Assembly: GCA_028868545.1 (NCBI GenBank)
Contig: JAGWUF010000022.1
Coordinates: 1 to 39,746 of the forward strand
Length of the DNA: 39,746 nt
Source: Lysobacteraceae bacterium
Lineage (GTDB): Bacteria > Pseudomonadota > Gammaproteobacteria > Xanthomonadales > Xanthomonadaceae
Direction: 5' to 3'
Under the pieces are notes generated by a model, which saw only the letters and a list, made by a program, of their open reading frames with translations, was not told where the DNA came from and did not search any database. The position numbers and the translations under genes were made by a program. How positions within the stretch are numbered: the stretch's first letter is position 1; each line of letters begins with the position of its first letter. Below, piece by piece: positions 33,473 to 39,746 of the stretch.

Positions 33473-33548
33473 GTGTGTAACCCCCATAGGGACGAATTGA
33501 GACAAAGGAAAAACGAGAACGCCGAACCCGCATCGGGCTGACTCGGCG

Positions 33549-33578
33549 ACTATAGAGCAAGCAACAATTCTTTAACAA
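33549..33578 (-). promoter_or_regulatory. Predicted sigma-70 promoter of the TonB-receptor gene
   Basis: On the minus strand TTGTTA (33578-33573) and TATAGT (33554-33549) are 18 bases apart. TATAGT matches five of six -10 bases. Transcription would begin near 33542, giving a leader of about 70 bases. The surrounding sequence is clearly AT-rich compared with the window. Confidence 0.65.
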
Positions 33579-33659
33579 GCCCCTGATGGCGCATTCACAT
33601 GACGAAACCCCCATTCAGTTTCGCCCGCAACCGGATTGCGTGCGCAGGGGCGGGCGGAT

Positions 33660-35411
33660 TCATGCGAGTTCGGCGGCGATCTTGCGTTGTTCCTCCAGCA
33701 GCGCCTGCGGCAGGCGCGGGCCGTATTCGGCCAGGTAATCCCCAATGCTGGCGAACTCGGCCTGCCAGGCTTCGCGGTCGATGCCGAACAGCTTGGCGTG
33801 GGCTTCATCGCTCAACGGCACGCCTTCGAGGTTGATGTCATGCGCGATCGGCAGGTGGCCGATGGGCGTCTCCACGGCACCGCCATGCCCCTCCACGCGG
33901 CGGAGCATCCACTCCAGCACGCGCAGGTTGTCGCCGAAGCCGGGCCACAGGAACTTGCCGTCGTCGCCCTTGCGGAACCAATTGACGTGGAACACCTTGG
34001 GCAGTTTCGCGCCTTCCGTGTCGAAGCTCAGCCAGTGCGCGAAGTAGTCGGCGAAGTTGTAGCCGCAGAAGGGTTTCATCGCCATCGGGTCGCGGCGCAT
34101 CACGCCGACCGCGCCGGTGGCGGCAGCGGTGGTTTCCGACCCCATCGCGGCGCCGACCAGCACGCCGTGGGTCCAGTCGCGGGCTTCGAACACCAGCGGC
34201 ACCAGCGAGGCGCGGCGGCCGCCGAAGACGATCGCGCTGATCGGCACGCCGTGCGGGTCTTCGGACATCGCCGAGTAGGACGGGCACTGCTTCGCGCTGA
34301 CGGTGAAGCGGGAGTTGGGATGCGCGGCCGGACGCATGCTGGCGTCGTACGGCTGGCCCTGCCAGTCGGTGACCGGCACCTGGCCGTTGTCGATGCCTTC
34401 CCACCAAGGCTGGTGGTCGGCAGTCACGCCGACGTTGGTGAAGATGGTGTTGGACTGGATCGAGGCCAGCGCGTTCGGGTTGGACTTGTTCGAGGTGCCG
34501 GGCGCGACGCCGAAGAAACCGGCTTCCGGGTTGATGGCGTACAGGCGGCCGTCCGGGCCGGGGCGCATCCAGCAGATGTCGTCGCCGATGGTCCAGATCT
34601 TCCAGCCGTCGCGCAGATAGCCTTCCGGCGGGATCAGCATGGCGAGGTTGGTCTTGCCGCAGGCAGACGGAAACGCGGCGGCGATGTAGTGGGTCTGGCC
34701 CTGCGGGTTTTCGATGCCGAGGATCAGCATGTGCTCGGCCAGCCAGCCTTCGCTGCGCGCCTGGTGGCTGGCGATGCGCAGGGCGTGGCACTTCTTGCCC
34801 AGCAGGGCGTTGCCGCCGTAGCCGGAGCCGTACGACTTGATCGTCAGCTCTTCGGGGAAATGCATGATGCAGCGGCGGTTGGGGTCGAGCTCGCCGATCG
34901 AGTGCAGGCCCTTGACGAAGGTTCCATCACGCTCGATGCGCGCCAGCGCGGCGGCGCCCATGCGGGTCATGATCCGCATGTTGGCGACCACGTAGGGCGA
35001 GTCGGTGATTTCCACGCCGCAGCGCGACAGCGGGGAGTCGATCGGGCCCATGCAGTACGGAATGACGTACATCGTGCGGCCCTGCATGCAGCCGTCGAAC
35101 AGCGCGTCGATCTCGGCGTGGGCTTCGTCCGGCGCCATCCAGTGGTTGTTCGGGCCGGCGTCCTCGTGGTGGGTGGTGCAGACGTAGGTCAGGTGCTCGA
35201 CGCGGGCCACGTCGTCCGGATGCGAGCGGTGCAGGGTGCTGCCGGGATGGGTGTCCTGGTTGAGCAGGTGCAAGGTGCCGTCGGCCAGCATCTGGTCGAT
35301 CAGCATCCGGTTTTCGGTATCGCTGCCATCGCACCAGTGGATGGCAGCGGGCCGGGTGTGGTGGGCGACTTCGGCCACCCAGTGGTTCAAGTGTTCAAGA
35401 CGGCTGGACAT
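33660..35411 (-). CDS. pckG: Phosphoenolpyruvate carboxykinase (GTP)
   Basis: A 583-residue GTP-type PEP carboxykinase. It has the kinase-1a P-loop with its reactive cysteine (FPSACGKTNLAM), the GGNALLGKKC segment, the metal-site region IGDDICWM and the NWFRKG stretch of the GTP-binding domain. It converts oxaloacetate and GTP to PEP and carbon dioxide, the entry step to gluconeogenesis. The E. coli enzyme (pckA) is the unrelated ATP type. The ATG at 35411 has GAGGA 10-14 bases upstream; the extra upstream frame is intergenic. It lies downstream of tetR on the same strand, but a 90-base gap with a palindrome suggests separate control. Confidence 0.96.
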   Translation of the reverse strand: MSSRLEHLNHWVAEVAHHTRPAAIHWCDGSDTENRMLIDQMLADGTLHLLNQDTHPGSTLHRSHPDDVARVEHLTYVCTTHHEDAGPNNHWMAPDEAHAEIDALFDGCMQGRTMYVIPYCMGPIDSPLSRCGVEITDSPYVVANMRIMTRMGAAALARIERDGTFVKGLHSIGELDPNRRCIMHFPEELTIKSYGSGYGGNALLGKKCHALRIASHQARSEGWLAEHMLILGIENPQGQTHYIAAAFPSACGKTNLAMLIPPEGYLRDGWKIWTIGDDICWMRPGPDGRLYAINPEAGFFGVAPGTSNKSNPNALASIQSNTIFTNVGVTADHQPWWEGIDNGQVPVTDWQGQPYDASMRPAAHPNSRFTVSAKQCPSYSAMSEDPHGVPISAIVFGGRRASLVPLVFEARDWTHGVLVGAAMGSETTAAATGAVGVMRRDPMAMKPFCGYNFADYFAHWLSFDTEGAKLPKVFHVNWFRKGDDGKFLWPGFGDNLRVLEWMLRRVEGHGGAVETPIGHLPIAHDINLEGVPLSDEAHAKLFGIDREAWQAEFASIGDYLAEYGPRLPQALLEEQRKIAAELA

Positions 35412-35451
35412 CGGCGTAGTTCCTCGGCCCTTTGCGGGCTCGTTTCTTGGA

Positions 35452-35467
35452 TTGAAATCGTTTGCAA
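35452..35467. promoter_or_regulatory. Candidate operator upstream of pckG
   Basis: TTGAAATC-GTTTGCAA is an imperfect palindrome (six of eight base pairs) centred on CG, the layout of LacI/GalR-family operators. An overlapping perfect palindrome GTTTGCAAAC lies at 35460-35469. The site is 41-56 bases upstream of the pckG ATG. No regulator of that family is encoded in the window. Confidence 0.35.
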
Positions 35468-35501
35468 ACAACGGCAAAAAAACACCCCCCACACACCTTG
35501 C

Positions 35502-36077
35502 TCAGACCGTGGGAATCAGTGTCGCCATCATGTGGTTGATGTAGGCATCCGCACCCTCGATGGGCTCCCGGCTGCGGAAATTGGGCTGCTCCAGCTGCAG
35601 GAAACCGACATACACCGCATAGGTCATGCGGGCGCGGTGCAGCGCATCCTTCTGGTTGAGGCCGGCTTGCCGGAAGGACGCAAACAGGAAACCGATGCGG
35701 CGTTCCAGCACATGCTCCAGCACCGCCTGCACGGACGGGTGTTCACGCGCCTTGAGCAGTTCGGAATAGATGATGTGGGTCTTGTTGTGCTGGGTGATCA
35801 GCTGGAACAAGGCACGTAACCGCTTGCCGGCATCGTTGATCGACTCCAGTGCGCCATAGGCCGCCTGTTCATCGCGCTCCCAGCGCTCCAGTGCGGCCTG
35901 CAGCAACGCGTCACGAGAAGGGAAGTGCCAGTAGAAACTGCCCTTGGTGACATTCAGGCGGCGAGCGATCGGCTCCACCGCAACGGCAGCCACGCCTTGC
36001 TCGGCCATCTGGGCAAGCGCCTCCCGGGTCCAGTCATCGGCGCTCAGGCGCTTGCTGCGAAGTGCGGTTTCGGTCAT
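35502..36077 (-). CDS. TetR/AcrR-family transcriptional regulator
   Basis: A 191-residue TetR-type repressor. The N-terminal DNA-binding domain (about 10-58) includes VEPIARRLNVTKGSFYWHFPSRDALL, with the recognition helix TKGSFYWHF. The C-terminal ligand domain has no recognisable ligand signature. It is divergent from fadE across a 166-base gap containing a palindrome built on CATAC/GTATG, so it most likely represses fadE and perhaps itself, released by an acyl-CoA or fatty acid. That is inferred from context. It is unlike E. coli FadR (a GntR protein) and would be a TetR-type fatty-acid regulator comparable in role to PsrA or FadR of other bacteria. Confidence 0.9.
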   Translation of the reverse strand: MTETALRSKRLSADDWTREALAQMAEQGVAAVAVEPIARRLNVTKGSFYWHFPSRDALLQAALERWERDEQAAYGALESINDAGKRLRALFQLITQHNKTHIIYSELLKAREHPSVQAVLEHVLERRIGFLFASFRQAGLNQKDALHRARMTYAVYVGFLQLEQPNFRSREPIEGADAYINHMMATLIPTV

Positions 36078-36089
36078 CGATCATGCATC

Positions 36090-36115
36090 CATACGCAGGC
36101 GTCGGTACAAGTATG
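36090..36115. promoter_or_regulatory. Second CATAC/GTATG half-site pair near tetR start
   Basis: CATAC (36090-36094) and GTATG (36111-36115) face each other across 16 bases, ten more than the six-base spacing of the fadE operator, i.e. about one helical turn. The pair lies 13-38 bases upstream of the tetR ATG and could mediate autoregulation. Confidence 0.3.
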
Positions 36116-36140
36116 CTGAGTTTTCACTCTTTTTTGCGCG

Positions 36141-36179
36141 TTGACAGCGCAACACCAAGCGCCATACTAGGGCGTATGG
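36141..36179 (+). promoter_or_regulatory. fadE promoter with overlapping TetR operator
   Basis: A perfect TTGACA (36141-36146) is followed after 16 bases by CATACT (36163-36168). That -10 box is the left arm of the palindrome CCATAC-N6-GTATGG (36162-36179). A TetR dimer bound there would cover the -10 box and start site. The fadE ATG is 64 bases downstream. Confidence 0.65.
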
Positions 36180-36243
36180 TATGGCTTGTCTCCCGGGATG
36201 CAAGCCCTGCACGCCCACCCGAACGTTTCAAAGGAGCCCCTTG

Positions 36244-38715
36244 ATGAGCATCCTTCTGCCGATTCTCGCGCTGCTGGTTGCCAGCAGCTTCGCCGCCTAC
36301 CACCGCCTGCGCCTGGCGCCTTGGGTCGCGCTTTCCGCCACCTTGCTGGTGGCTTGTTGGTTGCTGGGGGCCAGCCACACCGCCACGCTGGTGGCGGCAG
36401 GCATCGTCGCGCTGGCGAGCCTGCTGCTGGTGCCGGCACTCCGCAAGCCGCTGCTCACCGCACCGGCGCTGGGCTTTTTGCGCAAGGCGCTGCCGCCGCT
36501 GTCGCAGACCGAGAAGATCGCGCTGGAAACCGGCTCGGTCGGTTTCGAGGGCGACCTGTTTTCCGGCAAGCCCGACTGGAACAAGCTGCTGGCCTATCCG
36601 AAGCCGCAGCTGAGCGCGGAAGAACAGGCCTTCCTCGACGGCCCGGTGGAAGCGCTGTGCAAGCAGATCAACGACTGGGAGATCACCCACGTCCACGCCG
36701 ACCTGCCACCGGCACTGTGGGAGTTCATCAAGCGCAACAAATTCTTCGGGATGATCATTCCGAAGCAGTACGGCGGGCTGGGCTTCTCCGCGCTGGCCCA
36801 CCACAAGGTGATCCAGAAGATCGCCTCGATCTCCAACGTGGTCAGCGCCACCGTCGGCGTGCCCAATTCGCTGGGCCCGGGCGAACTGATCAACCATTAC
36901 GGCACGCAGGAACAGAAGGACTACTACCTGCCGCGGCTGGCGATCGGCCAGGAAGTGCCCTGCTTCGGCCTGACCGGCCCGTTCGCCGGCTCCGATGCCA
37001 CCTCCATCCCCGACTTCGGCATCGTCTGCAAGGGCGAATGGAACGGCGCACACGTGCTGGGCCTGAAGCTGACCTTCGACAAGCGTTACATCACCCTGGC
37101 ACCGGTCTCCACCCTGATCGGGCTGGCCTTCCGCATGTACGACCCGGACGGCCTGCTGGGCGACACCCGCGACATCGGCATCACCCTGGCGCTGCTGCCG
37201 CGCGATACCGAGGGCGTCGACGTCGGCCGCCGCCACTTCCCGCTGAACTCGCCGTTCCAGAACGGCCCGGTGCGCGGCAAGGAAGTGTTCATCCCGCTCA
37301 GCCAGCTGATCGGCGGCGTGGACATGGCCGGCAAGGGCTGGAACATGCTCAACGAGTGCCTGGCCGTGGGCCGCTCGATCACCCTGCCCTCCACCGCCAG
37401 CGGCGGTGCCAAATCGGGGGCGGTGGTCACCGGCGCCTATGCGCGCATCCGCAAGCAGTTCGGGCTGTCGGTGGGCCGCTTCGAGGGCGTGGAGGAAGCA
37501 CTGGCGCGGATCGGCGGCAAGGCCTATGCGATCAGTGCGCTGTCGCAGGCCACCGCCGCGGCGGTGGACCGCGGCGACGTGCCGTCGGTGCCGTCGGCGA
37601 TCGCCAAATACCACTGCACCGCCGCCGGCCGCGACATTGCCAAGGACATCATGGATGTGATCGGCGGCAAGGGCATCATCCTCGGCCCGCACAATTTCGC
37701 CGGTCGTTCGTGGCAGGCCGCGCCGATCGCGATCACGGTGGAAGGCGCCAACATCATGACCCGCAGCCTGCTGATCTTCGGCCAGGGTTCGATCCTCTGC
37801 CATCCCTACATCCTCAAGGAAATGCGCGCCGCGCAGGACCCGGATGCCAAGGCCGGCCTGAACGCACTCGACGAGGCGTTGTACGCCCACATCGGTGGTG
37901 CGATGTCGAATGCGGTGCGGTCGCTGTGGTTCGGCCTCACCGGCGCACGCCTGCAGTCCACCGCGGGCGATGCGTACACGAAGAAGTTCTTCCGCAAGCT
38001 CAACCGCTACGCCGCCAACCTGGCGCTGCTGACCGACGTGTCGCTGGGTGCGCTGGGCGGGCGGTTGAAGTTCAAGGAATCGCTGTCGGGCCGCCTCGGC
38101 GACGTACTCAGCCACCTGTACATGATGGGCGCGGTGCTCAAGCGCCACCACGACGAAGGTTGCCCGGAGGCTGACAAGCCGCTGCTGGCGTGGGCCTTCC
38201 ACAACAGCGCCTACGAGATCGAACTGGCGCTGTCGCAGGCCTTGCGCAACTTCCCGATCAGGCCGCTGGGCTGGCTGCTGTGGCCGCTGGTGTTCCCGCT
38301 GGGCCGCCGCGCGGTGGCCCCGGGTGACCGCCTGTCGCACCGCGTTGCCAACGTGCTGATGAATCCTGGCGAAGCACGTGACCGACTGGCCGACGGCGTG
38401 TTCCTGACCCCCGGCGAACACAACCCGGGCGGCCGCATCAACAGCTATCTGGAAAAGGCGATCGCCGCGGAACCGGTGGAACGCAAGTTCCTCAAGGCGC
38501 TCAAGACCCGCGACATCGAGGCACTGGATTTCGCCGCGCAACTGGACGAAGGCGTGCGCGAAGGCTGGATCACGGCGGAGGAGCGCCGGCAACTGGAAGA
38601 ATTGCGCACGCTCACCCTGGACACCATCACGGTGGACGACTTCGACACCCACGAGCTGCGTGCCGCCAGCTTCTACGATCAGCCGGCCCCCGTGGGGATA
38701 CGCGCGGCAGGTTGA
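36244..38715 (+). CDS. fadE: Acyl-CoA dehydrogenase FadE
   Basis: An 823-residue acyl-CoA dehydrogenase of the long FadE/YafH type (E. coli 814). Two N-terminal membrane helices (about 1-20 and 28-62) are followed by the dehydrogenase domain, with FFGMIIPKQYGGLGFS, the FAD/substrate segment CFGLTGPFAGSDATSIPD and the VEGANIMTRSLLIFGQG region. The C-terminal DUF1974 extension spans about 500-800. It catalyses the first step of fatty-acid beta-oxidation at the membrane, passing electrons to ETF. The ATG at 36244 has AAGGAG at 36231-36236. Transcription is controlled from the divergent tetR gap. It ends at a perfect 14-base hairpin. Confidence 0.96.
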   Translation: MSILLPILALLVASSFAAYHRLRLAPWVALSATLLVACWLLGASHTATLVAAGIVALASLLLVPALRKPLLTAPALGFLRKALPPLSQTEKIALETGSVGFEGDLFSGKPDWNKLLAYPKPQLSAEEQAFLDGPVEALCKQINDWEITHVHADLPPALWEFIKRNKFFGMIIPKQYGGLGFSALAHHKVIQKIASISNVVSATVGVPNSLGPGELINHYGTQEQKDYYLPRLAIGQEVPCFGLTGPFAGSDATSIPDFGIVCKGEWNGAHVLGLKLTFDKRYITLAPVSTLIGLAFRMYDPDGLLGDTRDIGITLALLPRDTEGVDVGRRHFPLNSPFQNGPVRGKEVFIPLSQLIGGVDMAGKGWNMLNECLAVGRSITLPSTASGGAKSGAVVTGAYARIRKQFGLSVGRFEGVEEALARIGGKAYAISALSQATAAAVDRGDVPSVPSAIAKYHCTAAGRDIAKDIMDVIGGKGIILGPHNFAGRSWQAAPIAITVEGANIMTRSLLIFGQGSILCHPYILKEMRAAQDPDAKAGLNALDEALYAHIGGAMSNAVRSLWFGLTGARLQSTAGDAYTKKFFRKLNRYAANLALLTDVSLGALGGRLKFKESLSGRLGDVLSHLYMMGAVLKRHHDEGCPEADKPLLAWAFHNSAYEIELALSQALRNFPIRPLGWLLWPLVFPLGRRAVAPGDRLSHRVANVLMNPGEARDRLADGVFLTPGEHNPGGRINSYLEKAIAAEPVERKFLKALKTRDIEALDFAAQLDEGVREGWITAEERRQLEELRTLTLDTITVDDFDTHELRAASFYDQPAPVGIRAAG

Positions 38716-38734
38716 TCCCGCACCGGCGCAGCAC

Positions 38735-38766
38735 GACAACGGCGGGCCACACGGCCCGCCGTTGTC
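38735..38766. terminator. Hairpin terminator between fadE and the transporter gene
   Basis: GACAACGGCGGGCC (38735-38748), ACAC loop, GGCCCGCCGTTGTC (38753-38766): a perfect 14-base stem between two convergent genes. There is no T-run on either side, so termination may need Rho or rely on the strong stem. Its right arm overlaps the last two bases of the transporter stop codon. Confidence 0.7.
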
Positions 38767-39746
38767 ATGTGCGGCGATCGTCCTGCGGCAGCGCCTTTGC
38801 TTCGCCCACCACGCGCCACGCACCCAACGCGAACGCGCCGGCCACCAGCACGCCGACACCGAACACCGCTGCGGAACCGAACCCCGACAGCAGCTTGTGC
38901 ACCCACACGAAGGTGAGGTCGCCGCCGCGGTAGATCACGGTGTCGATGGCCGCACCGGCCTTGTAGCGCCACTCGCGCGCCACCCGCGTGTAGATGGTTT
39001 CGCGGGCCGGCTTGTTCAAGGAAAACTCGCTGCTGCGGGTGACGACCTGCACCACCGCCACCAGCAGCGGCACAGGCAGGGCCGCCAGCACGGCGTAGCC
39101 CAGCAGGATGGCAAACGCCGGGATCAACAGCGCCGGGGCAATGCCGTAGCGCGACAACAGGCTGCGGGTGACACGCAGCTGGATCAACAGGGTCAGGACG
39201 TTCACCGCCAGGTCGATGCCGGCGTAATAGGCGGTGGCCGCCTTCGGGTCGGGATAGAACTGGCGCACGATCGCCGCCTGTTCGTTGTACAGCAGCGTGC
39301 CCACGCCCACCCCGAACACGCACAGCACCGCCATCCAGCGCAACAGCGGCTCGCGGGCCACCAACTGCAGGCCGGCCAGCACGCTGCCACCCATCGGCCT
39401 CTCGCCATCGCCCAGCTTGCGCGCCGCCTCGCGCCGCACGGCGTGACGCCGCAGCGGCAGCAGGCAGCCGACGCACAGCAGCAGGAAGCCGGCCGATACC
39501 AGCATCAAGTGCGCGATGCCGATGCGCTCCACCAGCGCGCGGGTCAGCATCGGCCCGAGGATCGCCCCCAGGGTGCCGGCCGCGCCGATGTAGCCGTAAT
39601 AGCTGCGGGCCTCCGCATCCGTCCAGACATCGGCCATGAAGCTCCAGAACACCGCCACCGCGAACAGGTTGAACACCGTGATCCACAGGAAGAACGCCAT
39701 CCCGCGCCCGGCCACGCCACTGTCGAACATGGCGTAGAACCCCAGC
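38765..39746 (-). CDS. Npt/ATP-ADP-translocase-like or MFS transporter, C-terminal part
   Basis: The last ~327 codons of a membrane transporter cut by the right edge; the frame stays open past the internal ATG at 39730, so that ATG is not the true start. About eight helices are visible. The segments VFWSFMADVWTDAEARSYYG, KPARETIYTRVAREWRYKAG and AAIDTVIYRGGDLTFVW resemble the nucleotide-exchanger (Npt/TLC) branch related to MFS carriers, known from ATP/ADP translocases of intracellular bacteria and plastids. Free-living proteobacteria also carry distant members whose substrates are unknown. Nucleotide transport should not be assumed. It converges on fadE. Confidence 0.7.
   Translation of the reverse strand, partial: LGFYAMFDSGVAGRGMAFFLWITVFNLFAVAVFWSFMADVWTDAEARSYYGYIGAAGTLGAILGPMLTRALVERIGIAHLMLVSAGFLLLCVGCLLPLRRHAVRREAARKLGDGERPMGGSVLAGLQLVAREPLLRWMAVLCVFGVGVGTLLYNEQAAIVRQFYPDPKAATAYYAGIDLAVNVLTLLIQLRVTRSLLSRYGIAPALLIPAFAILLGYAVLAALPVPLLVAVVQVVTRSSEFSLNKPARETIYTRVAREWRYKAGAAIDTVIYRGGDLTFVWVHKLLSGFGSAAVFGVGVLVAGAFALGAWRVVGEAKALPQDDRRT

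Noticed and set aside
30677-33541. A 954-codon open frame antisense to the TonB receptor
   Set aside because: It is the mirror of a conserved receptor with signal peptide, plug and barrel; the antisense translation is valine/glycine-rich without domains.
33603-33623. CGAAAC/GTTTCG inverted repeat after pckG as a terminator
   Set aside because: The stem is only six bases with a nine-base loop and no U-run; too weak to call.

Overview
The window is a GC-rich, gene-dense stretch of chromosome from a gammaproteobacterium. The likeliest placement is the order Lysobacterales (Xanthomonadaceae/Lysobacteraceae), with the genus unresolved. That rests on the protein flavours (Oar-like TonB receptor, TetR-fadE pair, FadE of the long YafH type, GTP-type PEP carboxykinase, PutA without a DNA-binding domain) and on gene order (tsaD/folB facing rpsU-yqeY-dnaG, and a long aa3 oxidase cluster). 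Almost everything is core housekeeping. I see no prophage, transposon, CRISPR array, rRNA or tRNA, and no gap between genes reaches 300 bases.

Left part (1-4472, minus strand): one probable operon reading tsaD, folB, a short-chain dehydrogenase, a PTPS-fold protein, a MidA/NDUFAF7-type methyltransferase, a VanZ-like membrane protein and a NagX/HGSNAT-like membrane acyltransferase cut by the left edge. Four successive junctions overlap by exactly four bases. The PTPS-fold protein keeps its zinc histidines but has lost the canonical catalytic residues; it is the most unusual enzyme here. Facing it (4497-7598, plus) is the macromolecular-synthesis group rpsU, yqeY, a GNAT acetyltransferase and dnaG, with no rpoD behind dnaG.

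Middle left (7603-17214, mostly minus): the aa3 cytochrome c oxidase and heme A region, coxB, coxA, a 46-residue small assembly protein, ctaG, coxC, SURF1, a thioredoxin-like assembly candidate, ctaA and cyoE. It continues into two DNA-alkylation repair genes, alkB and an Ada-like protein lacking the phosphotriester-sensing domain. A small DUF2909 gene sits inverted inside the cluster. An FNR-type box lies just downstream of the predicted coxB promoter.

Middle right (17436-30291): proline catabolism (putA), a FadL-type outer-membrane transporter, a rhomboid protease, the gpmI-envC-ctpA group, a secreted repeat protein with a regular TVNGSI solenoid, a lipoprotein M28 peptidase and a MAPEG membrane protein. 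The last two genes each have a perfect inverted repeat covering their ribosome-binding region.

Right part (30321-39746): a large Oar-like TonB-dependent receptor with its own promoter and terminator, GTP-dependent PEP carboxykinase, a TetR regulator divergent from fadE with a strong promoter whose -10 box lies inside a palindrome, and a membrane transporter resembling nucleotide exchangers, cut by the right edge. FadL, the TetR-controlled FadE, PutA and PckG together suggest growth on fatty acids and amino acids feeding gluconeogenesis through an aa3-terminated respiratory chain.
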